A stretch of DNA of 64,000 bases, from positions 17,985,264-18,049,263 of the forward strand of contig OZ038462.1 of NCBI GenBank assembly GCA_964036295.1. The letters are read 5' to 3'. Shown in pieces: positions 1-27,363 of this stretch (its first letter is position 1; every line of letters starts with the position of its first letter). The notes under the pieces are model-generated. The model was not told where the DNA came from. It saw only the letters and a list, made by a program, of their open reading frames with translations, and did not search any database. The stretch is from Plumapathes pennacea. Taxonomy: Eukaryota > Cnidaria > Anthozoa > Antipatharia > Myriopathidae. The translations under genes were made by a program, and so were the position numbers.

Positions 1-459
1 AGAGGCCATTTACATCGTGTGCGACATAGCGACAACAGGTAAACTCCAAACAACGCCGAAAAGTAGATCCACTGCTAATTTCAACGCCATACAATATTAA
101 ATTAAGGACAATTTGGTACTAGGTAATCGACCGTTGACTTTCTTTTCAGCTAGTATGCAACCAATAGTAGAAATCAGAGGCCATATTCGTAAAAAATTTG
201 AGCACAAAAAAAAATTTTGTATGACTTACATGCACATCGAAACAATGACTTACGCAAGCTATCTTGCACAAAAATAGTAGTATGCACAAGTCCTTACGAA
301 CACTTTTCTACGCACGGAAATTCTGTGACTCCCCATGCCCCCGGCGGGAGCGTTGCTTCGGTTGAGGGTCCCAGTCATGCTTGTATTTGCATATACATCC
401 AGGCATAAGATATGATCAGATAAAATCCTAATATAAATATTACTACTATCATTTTACAG
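1..459. other. Upstream intron of TMEM117
   Basis: No coding exon could be supported here. The sequence before 460 ends in a good acceptor (TTTTACAG), so it is read as the intron preceding the first visible TMEM117 exon. A GT-donor-like site near 39 follows a short open stretch, but neither its peptide nor its phase fits the known TMEM117 order. Confidence 0.5.
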
Positions 460-2348
460 GAAGACGATTACCCACAGTGGAGTCCTGGCCTCAGGAGGTT
501 CTGGAGGCGTGGTCTTAACCGCGTGTACGCCTTTTGGTTTGTCAGTTTCAGCATGTCGGCTGTCGTAGCAACCGCTATCAAAACTGACTACCTGGACTGG
601 GACCGGATCAGCCGGGACTTCATGCCCACAAACGAACTGTCAAGAGCGTTCCTGGCCTCTTTCATCCTCGTCATGGACCTCTTGATTGTCATGCAGGTAA
701 ACGAGTAGTGTATAGCAGCCGTGGAAAGCTTCATGTCTTCATACAATGGAATGTTAGTACTTGGGAGAAGTAGTTTTTAACTGCGTCAGCGCGGAGGAAT
801 GTGTATAATGAATCAACTGGGACGCCGTTAAGAAATCTGAGCTGATGTTTCGATCGTTCCCTCCGTCGGAGCAAGTAAGAAATTGTGGGTAAGGAGGGGC
901 TATATAAAGGGTCGGTTAAAGACTGAAGAGGTCACTCGCAAAATCTTACTTGAGTGCGAATTTCTGAAGCGTCGTGTTTCGGCGCGAGATTCACGGCTCA
1001 CATCAAATCGCGCGCTTCTTCACACAGCACTGTTTTGCTAATATAACTCACGCAGGGAGTGGCTGCTGCCGAACAGGCAGAATTATCACGTCAACAACCT
1101 ACAATAGCTCTTCTACAACAGTATTCATACTTATCTATTTATTCGTTTTTCTTCTGTCTCTATCCCTTTTTTATCTTGTAGGACTGGGAATTTCCTCATT
1201 TTGCGGGGGGAATGAACATCAAGCTTCCAGGCGTGAACACGGGAGACATCAAATTTCACCTGCCCGGTGGAGACGTCCACATTTCCGGAAAATGGTTTAA
1301 CTACGGCATCATCTTCATCGTCATGATCCTAGACTTGAACATGTGGAAAAACCAGATATACTACGAGCCCTTCGTCTACGGGCAATACACCGATAAAGAT
1401 GGCTATATCTACACTGTCAGTGACAGAGATTTCATTGCCAACGCCACTACAACCACGCTGAGTTACGCATGGCGATGGAGTCACACCAATCCGCTGACCA
1501 ACCAAACGTACGGACCGCTTGACCACAAGATGAATTCTAGATTCCTCGGGTTTCCATTCAGAATCAAAGGAATAGCATTCTTTCCATCGTTGCTTGGTTT
1601 TGCGATGTTTGGACTTCTCGCGAAGCTCTTTTCCAGCGAGAAGCAAACTTCGAAAATTAAACCGAACCACAGGGAGGCTTCCGATAGTGATATGGCACTG
1701 CAAAGCCTCTCTCATCTTCAAGACGAAGAAGCAACCATCGGAGATATTGTCCCGCCAGATCTGCAAGAGAACGAGGCAACTTCGAGGGGAGGTGACGCGG
1801 CAAGCACTAGTGACGTCATGTCAAGGAAAGATGACGCAACAGACAGAGTGTCTGTAGGGTTTGGAGAGGGCCTGGAGAAAGATGAGGACCACATGGAGGA
1901 TCTACTCGACTTTCAGAGGAGCATAGATGCCGACCTTGCTGACGGACGATCAGAAGCTAGTGTAAGGCATCCAAGGTCCTCTGGAAGCCTTCGAAGAAAA
2001 TCCTCTGGAAGCCTTCCAATAAATTCTTCTGGAAGCCTTCCAAGAAATTCTTCTGAAAGCCTTCAAAGAAACTCGCGAAGTTTATCGCTGCAACCACACC
2101 AGGACATCGAGCTCCGTCAAATTGCAGCTGCGAGTTGCAAGAGTAAGGAAAGTCTGCCTGCTATTCCAGATGAAGCACATCTGACTCCAGAGGAAAGAGA
2201 AAATGTTGTCAAAGTCCTGGGTTCGTCTGCCAATCAAGAGCCGCCTGTCTCTGTTCCAATCACGATACTGGCTGAGCCCTGCGACAAAGATCCGGCCAGC
2301 GGACTTCCTGTCAAAACGCAGGCGTGGAAAGAGGAATCCGATTCATGA
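460..2348 (+). CDS. TMEM117: TMEM117-like multipass membrane protein, 3' part (last two exons)
   Basis: Exon 460-696 (acceptor TTTTACAG, donor GTAAAC) joins exon 1182-2348 (acceptor TTGTAG) in phase 0. The joined protein carries the family signature: SRAFLASFILVMDLLIVMQ running into DWEFPHF, then GKWFNYGIIF and ILDLNMWKNQI, closely matching vertebrate TMEM117. Hydrophobic segments are visible around AFWFVSFSMSAVVATAI, FLASFILVMDLLIVM, GIIFIVMILDLN and FPSLLGFAMFGLLAKLF. TMEM117 is a plasma-membrane protein linked to ER-stress and ROS-dependent mitochondrial death signalling in vertebrates. After the last membrane segment there is a long hydrophilic tail of about 230 residues with five imperfect 8-residue repeats of the SSGSLPRN type (about 1975-2090). 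This tail is longer than I recall for the human protein. The N-terminal half lies left of the window. Identification is firm; function in this organism is inferred. Confidence 0.9.
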
Positions 2349-2635
2349 ATGCCCCAGCCACTAAGAATTGTCGGTGTCTGGAACTCTTTTCTTTATCTTT
2401 CAACGAATTCAAATACTGGCCATTGAAAAAACATAGGTCCGCAAAGCGTACGTGAAGCTATTTGCTAGTTGATGATAGTCTATGATAGGTAGTTCGTGTT
2501 ACAACGGGGCACGAACTATCATCGAATATTATCACCGTTTGATCGGGGTTTTACACTATGTTCTACTATGCCAGCTACGTACTATGCATGACCAAACACA
2601 AATGCACAAACATGACAGTTTATTATATGATTATT

Positions 2636-3560
2636 TTGAGCTGATCGACATAAAAGGAGGAAAGTATAGCTTGCCAAAATATTTCAAGTCGTTCCGTAAA
2701 TTTCTGCGAGGTAAGCCAGACTTTGACTCGTTCTAGTAGTTTCGTATTAACGTAACACACTCCAGCCAAACAAACCTGTTTCTCGTGCTCTTCGAACGGT
2801 GGTGAAATAGATTCACAGTAAAATTTCCTGTCGATTTTTCATTAGTGACAGAATCCGCTCGAGACAATTTTATAAACAAACAACTCAGACATACCACAGT
2901 CGATCTGCATTTGCAATTATGGCATGAAATCATGTGTCAACAAACATATCAGCGAACGCAAAAAAACTCGGAATAAGCTTTTACCTTTGCCAAAACATAT
3001 GTCATGGTCACACCATACAGCTGTGTTCCTTCTTTTGTGAGCGGAGCGTATATTCGCAAATGTGTCCAGAAATGTCGCTCTAAATGTGAATCTGTGTCGC
3101 CTGTTTGCCAGATACTACGGATATGTCAGCCGGGGCCTGAAGGGGGAGCAGATTTCCACATGCAACCAAAGAATCGGCAACGCTCACAGCCGCCATTAAA
3201 TAATGACTTCCACGTGCGAGAGAGCCAATTATATTTAGAAAACCCCTCCCCGGAGAGGTAATTTAGCTTCTGACATTCTGTCGCAAAGTTATAACATTAG
3301 CACGGAAACCCTTCACTGGAAATCTCTCTGTGCATTCTTTGTGTTAAGTAGATAATAAAAGACAAACTTTCTCACAGGACCTGTTCCACGGCGGCTTTTA
3401 TATGGATAACACTTCATGCTCCTCCCCACTCAGTAGTTTTTGCCCCCTAGAGGGGGAGCATTTTAATAACCTAATGAGATGGGCCGAACGGCGATTCAAC
3501 TATCGCCCAAACGCCGACATAGAAGCTATTTGCATATTGCAAATAGCTTCAATAAATGGG
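2636..3560 (-). repeat. Dispersed repeat, copy A (octamer/TATA-bearing, possibly Helitron-related)
   Basis: This segment is the reverse complement of about 39700-40840, with high identity over hundreds of bases including a stretch reading GTCATGGTCACACCATACAG. It contains an imperfect octamer palindrome (3522-3550, ATTTGCAT/ATGCAAAT arms) and, on the minus strand, a TATAAAAG box near 3395. Homology to copy B stops near 2636, just before the hairpin that ends copy B. Short ORFs inside are not conserved between copies, so none is called as a gene. Confidence 0.7.
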
Positions 3561-3599
3561 GGCAAAGTTGATGACATAAAATGTTTAAATACAACGATA

Positions 3600-6100
3600 A
3601 AGCATCGAGGTGCAGCTGAAAAGGCATCCATGTAAAACCCAGCCTAAATTTTGCCAAACTCAAGCGCAACAAGATGAACAGGACAGACAGCATTGACAAA
3701 CTAAAACTTGAGTATATATTCACACTTCTATATTTACACGTCTGGCTTGCTTCGACGGTTTGACCGAACTTTAGAAATATTAACTTGACCAAGAAAATCG
3801 AAGCACAAATAAACCCTAAATTTATGGAAAACTGTACCTCTTCCATGCCATAGAAATAAATAAGCTGGAAATGTACTGGAAAATAGTTATAATATACATA
3901 GTTTAGTATAATTTCATACTATGGCAATTCTTTCGTGGTAAAAAAATCATACGAAATATTAAACGAATCCTTTCTAAAATGTTGAAATAGGTCTGGTATG
4001 TTAGATTTAGTTTGGAATTTCATTTCCATAGCATAGAGAAGGTCCACCTTTTCCAGCATAAACCCTATCAACGCTCAAAAGGATTTAAAAAACTTCAATT
4101 TGAGCCGCAGGATTGTGAAGTATTTTATGGACAACTGATCGTATAGCTAGATGATCCATTATTATATATTATATTTATCCCTCCTATACGGTCTCTTCGT
4201 AAATGGTGAAGAGAATTTTGAACTTGAAGATCTGCAAAATAGAGCCTCAATGGACGAGTCACAGTTATCGTCAGAAGTAAATTATGTTCACACCTGGTCT
4301 CAAAGTGTTGGTGTTTTGTATTTTAACTGGTTGTTCGATTTCTCTGTAATAAACGCACCTTTATCCCTATTGACGCAAATGGGATGAACTTTGAATACCT
4401 CGTTCAGTCTATCATTCAGATATGTATCATACAGTAATTCATAGCTTCCAAGGGAGCCAAGCGTTTCTAGAAAAATTAACTCCCACTACACCATGTGCTC
4501 ATAAACCACTAAAAAGGCTGCGTTAATTACCACCCAATGACCCAGCAATAAAATGGCTAATTAAATAATGCTAGGCACACAGCGTGACGCGACATTACGA
4601 AATCGTATGATTCACAATACTCCAATCGTCAAGTACTCACTCCACTTAATTACAGGAGAGGTGCGATTGCTAAGCTCTGAAACTTATGTTTCTAATTTTG
4701 TCTTAACAAAGTGCGCGAAATGATTCTTACACTCACTGACTCCGTAGACATTATAAAAGGATGGTATGAATCAATGTATCTGTCAAAGCGTGTGCGCCAT
4801 GGACTGCTTTCTCACCGTGTATCTCATTTAAAATGTCGAAAACCTTTGAAATAAACGATTCAAATTTGAATCTTTGAAACGACACAAACGCAGCTTACAA
4901 ACATATCGCTTCAAAAACCGTTCAAAAGTTAACAACGCTTGCGGAGGCTATCACAGCGAGAGATGAATCCATTCCCGGAGGCTGAACATGTTTGAAAGAA
5001 AATTCATCGAAGAAAAAACATAGCCTACAACTAAAAAGATAACTGGAAAATTGATGAGTATAGTACAAGGGGCGTCATCTTGCAATTTTCTTAGCAAGTT
5101 GCTGCATCAAAAGGCGGTTGATACACAAGTTTTGCACCGCGTAACATGTTAACGCCGCGACTTGTCTTTTCGTACCGCGCAACGTTACACGAAGGAAAAC
5201 TCGAGGTTACTTTCTGCAACGATGGAAGCAGGTTTCAGTCGCCGTTACAAGTTGCCGAGCTCGCGTGTAACGAGTGTAACGCACCTTCAGCAAATTGTAT
5301 CGCAATTCTCTAGCCTGTCTCCAGTCATCTTCTCGCCCGTTGAGGAACGGAAAGACAACTGACATTTCAGGATACGCAATTTTCTTGCAGGAGTATCCAC
5401 ATATACTCAAGTACTAATACCGAAGAAAACACAGTGTAATGACTCCCTTGGAAATAACAAACTTCAATGAACTCTAATTGACTGCTACGGCCACGAAAAA
5501 CGCAAGATTATTGTTTTTCTTGTCACTTAGATATACTGGACAACTCATACTCCCTCGACCATGATGCTTTGCGCGCTGAATCCTCGCTGCCTGCCATTTT
5601 TTTGTTCAACCACCTTCTTCATTCATAATAACAGAAAATCCAGATACGATTTCTCTAGCTTTGTTTTGTTTGATTTTGTGCACGTTTGCGCAGATTTTTT
5701 TCAACTGGCATGTTCCCGGATGAAAACAAAAATACAAGAGCGCACGCAAAGCCTTGTGGTTCAGGGAGGTTGTTTCAGGCCCATACAACTTACAAATGAG
5801 GGAATTATCTGGAATGTTTCGCTTTCTCCACGCAGGTGTCCCATCAGTTGCCACGGTAGGCCTTCAGAAGCTCGACAGTTACACGTCACAGCTAGTCGTC
5901 ACTGGAATCTGAGTCTGAATCATGTTCTCGACCTGCAGTAGTACAAAGATTGCTCACTAAGGCATACTGTTTCAGTTATGATAATACTTTAAATAACCGA
6001 GTTGTCATATTACTCTACTTCTCAACACAGCCAAATGCAACAGGTGTGACCATTCAAACGAAAGCTGTCGACGAGTTGCTTCTTGTGGCATTGTGTACTT
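3600..6100. other. Intergenic DNA without recognisable genes
   Basis: AT-rich unique-looking sequence between TMEM117 and DCAF6. Open frames are short (under 130 codons), have no recognisable domains and overlap each other on both strands. Nothing is annotated. Confidence 0.5.
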
Positions 6101-6684
6101 TGAACACCGCGGAAATATGTTCTCACGTCACTTCCGTTGGTCAGCGGAAATACATACTTGACGTCATTTCCATTGGTCAGCGCTTGTCGCCATGACTATC
6201 TAACTTTTTCTAATTCGAGGTAAAATTTCACATCGTGTGCAAGCCTTGTTTTTCTTGTGCACAATTGTATAGTATTGGGTTTCTCGGCTAAGATTTTAAG
6301 TTTTACGAGCGTTACACTAAAGTAATATACAATATCTGCACTTGAATCCACAGTTTTGTGGAATGACCGCTGACTCAAAAGCAAAGCGACCGCATGGCCG
6401 AAAATGGATTTCGGCGGTGTCTTTGGAAGTTCGGTTTTCTTGTGCACGAGTTACGTTATTGAAATGTATTGAACTCATTTATACTTCAATTTCGAGTCTT
6501 AGTTTTGAATGCGCTGCACGAACACTGCACTTGGAATTGCTGGCGTTCCCACAGTTTGTGCAATGACCCCTGACTCAAACGTAAGGTGGTCGAACGGTCG
6601 AAAGACGAATTTCCGCGGTGCCTCTGCTTTGTAATTTGTTTCGGTGAAAAAATATTGCAAAAAAAAAAAAAAAAAAAAAAAAAA
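6100..6684. repeat. MITE-like repeat, two diverged tandem units, ending at a poly-A run
   Basis: The stretch around 6110-6640 contains two diverged copies of a unit with the blocks CGGAAATA...CGTCA, AAACTTGTTTTTCTTGTGC-like text and TGACTCAAA.GCAAGGT. The same blocks appear at 54810-55430, where they form an inverted pair, and in part near 43500 and 63180. A run of about 24 A residues closes it (6659-6684). No coding potential. Confidence 0.55.
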
Positions 6685-6895
6685 GAAGTCAAAATTGTAA
6701 CCTAGGGGCTTCCAGAGGAGACACGCTGCGATATTGCTCTGTCCAACAGCCATATAACTGGGTATTTTTTCGGAATCTTTGAGGCTTACTCAACTGAAAC
6801 GTATGTCTATTATTCAGTAAACGTTTAAAATTCTATTTGGCTGGAAAAACATGGCAGTAAAAGAGGGTAAGGATGAGAAATGGATGAAAAGAATC

Positions 6896-23853
<16,958 letters not shown>

Positions 23854-24050
23854 TTTCTTTGTGTCAATATGGCTTACAGAGCTATGAAAACGTTTACAGC
23901 AAAAGACATAACAAACAGACCTGAGCGGCCATCTTAGATTTTCTGGATCCTCGCATTGCGCATGACAGAATGCTTTGCGCGCTTGTGTCACGCCAACGAC
24001 GGATTTGTTTCGATTTCGTGCACTTCCGCTCAACTTCCTGACTGTTCTGC
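23854..24050. promoter_or_regulatory. Bidirectional promoter between DCAF6 (-) and KR1 (+)
   Basis: Only 197 bases separate the two start codons, which point away from each other. The interval is GC-richer than its surroundings and holds an ACTTCCGC (ETS-like) site at 24022-24029, 22 bases before the KR1 ATG, plus GCGCATGAC and TTGCGCG words. No TATA box. Divergent housekeeping promoters of this size are common in animals; shared regulation is inferred. Confidence 0.6.
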
Positions 24051-26047
24051 ATGGGAAACGCGGGTAGTCTTCCTTCTCCCATCAAAGGCGTCAAGTTCTT
24101 GGAAGTGATCGGCGAAGGAAGCTTTGGAAAAGTTTATAAAGCCGAATGGAAAGGACAAAATGTGGCTGTGAAGCAGCTGAAAAGACACCAATTCCGCCAT
24201 GAAGATATCACAAGCAGATTCCGTGTCGAATGCCAGACGCTTCGTGGACTGGAACATAGAAATATTGTCAAAATGTTTAAAGTGATCGAGCCAGGCGGTG
24301 AAATCCCTCCGATCCTGATTTTGGAGCTTCTACACTGCGATCTCGAAACGTACCTTGCCAGGAACACGAAGCCAATTCCTTTGCAAAAAGTAGTGAACAT
24401 AATGTTAGATGTCGCTGAAGCACTTCAGTATCTACAAAACAAGCGTTACCCGATTGCACACAGAGACCTGGCCAGTAAAAACATACTGCTGACAAGCAAT
24501 GAACAAGCAAAGATCGCAGACCTGGGGCTCGCCAAAGTTCTTGTTTGCGACATGGAAGCCTCTGGGACTCCTGGGCATCGTCCATACGCCGCGCCGGAAA
24601 CGTTTCCCAGCAAAACAGGACCACATGGCATTTTCTTGAAGCCGAAATACGATGCGAGAGTGGATGTATTTTCCTTTGGAGTTTTATTACTCGAAGTGAT
24701 CACCGGCAACCCTCCTAAACCATATCCACCTGATGGTCCTGTCAATTACGGTAAGTGCGGCTATGCAAATGTATGTACGCACAATGAAAATACTCACCCC
24801 AATATTAGATACACAAATATCAACACAAACAGACATATTTTAAGCACACGCACATATGGCTTTGGCTACGTGACGAGGACGAGGTGAAAATATCAAGTGT
24901 AAATAAAATTTTATAATGGCTTTCATAGTAGGAGACTACATGTGTTATTTTTATAGCCGTTATTAATCTTAGGCCCAGTTTTCATGAGCCGAACTAATAC
25001 ATTCTAATGGTGTCAAAAGACGTTCTAGTCTGCGTGCAGACGTTGAATTTAGCGGGGCAGGACGTCTGCACGCAGGCTAAAGACGTTCGTGACGTGCGGT
25101 AAAACTGCGATAGCGCGCGTTCAATACAAGTAAGCTACACGAGGCTAATGTCTTCTTGTACCTAATGAAGCCACAAAGCTAAAGTTTTGTTGATACGGCG
25201 CTTGTACACTTTTTTTCCAGAAGGAGAGTTTATCCCAGAGATCCAGCGCCGAAATAAAGACATAGATCAGATGGGAACAGGGCACCGCCTGGCAGACATC
25301 GTCCTTGATTGTCTAGAAAATGACAGAGAAAAACGGCCGACTACTCAGCGGATTGTTGAAAGACTCAACCTAGAGAAAGAGAAGATCGATCAGAAGGTGA
25401 AGATCGCCTCAAGTGGACGCGCAAAGCTGAAAGTCCTGGCGCTCGGGGCATCCGGCGTCGGGAAAACATGCATTCTGAAAAGATTTAAGTACTCTCAATT
25501 TGATGTGGATGAACCTTCTACGGTCGGAGCTGACCTACTCTGGACGGATGTTAGCTACAATGGAATCGCCTTTCATCTTGAGATGACCGACCCCAGCGGT
25601 CAGGAGCAATTTTTCAGCGTCATACCATCACAGTTAAGAGACTCAGACGCTGTTCTGTTTGTTTTTGACATAAACAAGAGCAAAACCTTAGAAAAGGATA
25701 TCCCTACATTTATCCAGCTTTATTCCCTCCAGTATGGGTGTGAACCAAGTACAGTTCTTGTTGGCAATAAAGTGGACCGATCTGGCAAAGGTGCAGGAGC
25801 AAAGCGACAAATCTACGAAGTCACAGAAAAGAGAGCTCAAGCGTTTGCCGATAAGCACCACATGCCGTACATCGAGACGAGTGCAAAAACGGGTCACAAT
25901 ATTGAATGCCTGTTTGAGATGGTAGTGCAAATGGTTTACGAGCGCCTTGAACTGGGAGACATCCAAGACTATTTGCACTCTCGGCCTGGATCAAGTAAAA
26001 TAAAGCTTATTCCGAACGAACCCAAGAAGAGTTCTTGTGCCTGCTAG
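24051..26047 (+). CDS. KR1: protein kinase-Rab-like GTPase fusion, 508 aa
   Basis: Exons 24051-24750 and 25221-26047 join in phase 1 (GTAAGT / TTTCCAG). The kinase domain (about 14-290) has G-loop GEGSFG (21-26), VAVK Lys41, C-helix Glu60, catalytic HRDLASKN (Asp139), DLG in place of DFG (Asp157), APE (181-183), DVFSFGVLLLEV, and the C-lobe arginine in ENDREKRP. The HRDLASKN loop and DVFSFG block point to TKL/TK-like kinases. The GTPase domain (about 302-475) has P-loop GASGVGKT (309-316), switch-I Thr in STVG, DPSGQE, NKVD and ETSAK, and it resembles Rab proteins. The C-terminus KKSSCAC is a Rab-type CxC geranylgeranylation signal. The N-terminus MGNAGS fits N-myristoylation. The predicted product is therefore a doubly lipidated peripheral membrane protein. 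All catalytic residues of both domains are present. Substrate and pathway are unknown. Confidence 0.9.
25018..25082. repeat. Hairpin in KR1 intron
   Basis: TAGTCTGCGTGCAGACGT at the left is mirrored by ACGTCTGCACGCAGGCTA at the right around a short loop. It is a MITE-like hairpin; a similar one lies at 59858-59950. Confidence 0.6.
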
Positions 26048-26293
26048 ATTTATCAACATTAAATCGGAAGAGGGGAAAATGTGTCAGCCAGTTTTGTTGC
26101 TTGAATCTGACTAATCATTAAAATGCTTGGCTTATCTCCCTTCTTGTGTAGTTGAAGCCGTAAGCTTCCAGTCTATTTTATTAAAGACAACTTAAAACAT
26201 CACTTAGGCGTTTAGAATTATTTTTTAGATAGTACTTTCCCTGTTTATTGAAATCACGTTTTTAGTTCCTTTACTGTTAATTTCGGGAATTTT

Positions 26294-26419
26294 GTAGGTT
26301 GGTTGTGATCGTCCGGGTTAGAGTAGTCTCCAGAAAGACTGTTGTTGGTGACTGACGTCAGTCACCAACAACAGTCTTTCTGGAGACTACTCTAACCCGG
26401 ACGATCACAACCAACCTAC
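26294..26419. repeat. Perfect 126-bp palindrome
   Basis: Two 63-base arms are exact reverse complements with no spacer, centred on TGAC|GTCA between 26356 and 26357. Each arm belongs to the repeat family also seen at 17790 and 62585. It lies about 250 bases after the KR1 stop. Confidence 0.95.
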
Positions 26420-27009
26420 TGTTCACACTCCTGGATTCAAACCATTTGCCATGTTCGGGAGTTTTTATATAGGGTCAACCTCAAAACTCCTTTTCAGGGT
26501 GCTATTTCATTTATATTGTTGATTTTATAATTTTAGCTGTGTCTTGAATAAATACGTATGGTATTTATGGTATTTTTGTATCTCAAACATAGTAACTAAG
26601 TTGTTTTGCAAGCGATGGCTCACATAAAAATAACAAAAATGTTTAGACCTAACCCAAGACCAAACTTGCTTTCAACAAGCGGGTCCCTCAGGATAGTAAA
26701 TGAGTGCATGTGCGTTCGCAGTCGACAGCAGGATGCGTTTTAGATGATTGACATGTCATCTAGTTGAGTGCATGTGTTCCCTGCACGGGAACTGGCACGA
26801 GCTTCAAAACGAGGCTGTCCTGGCATAACGTGAAGGTTTAAGCCTTGGAAATCTGTGCGTGTAACTCCCCGAACGAAAAATGTGCATTTCCTCTGTTGAC
26901 GCCTTGGTGGTGTTTTAGAGCGATAGGAAACTCTCTTGTTTTGTCTGGTGATTTTCGTACCAGGCTAGCCTCGCTTTGAACCCAACTGCTTTCGAGTTAG
27001 TCATCGATA
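26420..27009. other. KR1-KR2 spacer
   Basis: No gene seen. A possible KR1 polyadenylation signal (AATAAA) lies near 26548 in TTGAATAAATACG, about 500 bases after the stop codon. Confidence 0.4.
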
Positions 27010-27228
27010 GTCCGACCCGGGCAAACAAGCAGATTGCTCTAGGCAATGTACAATGTATTTGCTGTCTTTACGTTGAGAGAAAAGATCGTTAGTAAGTTCG
27101 AGAAATAAATGCATTATTAAAAAAGATCTCCAAAACCGAAATAAACCATAATTTACCTCGAGCACTTCGGTATATTTTTCCAGGCGAGCAGTCACCATAC
27201 ATTCGCCCCTTCAAGGTATCCGCGAGCC
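27010..27228 (-). pseudogene. Decayed copy of DCAF6 exons 1 and 2
   Basis: On the minus strand this matches the DCAF6 start region at 23640-23840. It has the exon-1 text encoding GRMYGDC and GKIYRSARG followed by the same GTAAAT donor, then a diverged exon 2 encoding SKYIVHCLEQSACL. The copy has lost the GHQGC end and the GTAAGT donor, and the Met start region is altered upstream. No downstream DCAF6 exon exists nearby, so it is a relic that travelled with the KR2 promoter when the KR1 locus was duplicated. Confidence 0.85.
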
Positions 27229-27363
27229 CCTAACACGCGGATAAGAGAGACGACTGGGGACGAGCCAGTGCTGCGCGCTGATGTCACGATACTTCGTTTC
27301 CCAGAAATCTCGCAGTGTCCGGACTTCCGGCCCGTGGTAGGCGCCAGTTAAATTGTTTGTAAC
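27229..27363 (+). promoter_or_regulatory. KR2 upstream region with ETS-like site
   Basis: ACTTCCGG at 27323-27330, 33 bases before the ATG, matches the ETS/GABP core and the equivalent site upstream of other KR genes. The region corresponds to the KR1/DCAF6 bidirectional promoter. Transcription start not determined. Confidence 0.5.

Noticed and set aside
1..38. Possible TMEM117 exon ending at a GT donor
   Set aside because: Its phase does not fit the next exon and its peptide does not match the TMEM117 segment expected there.
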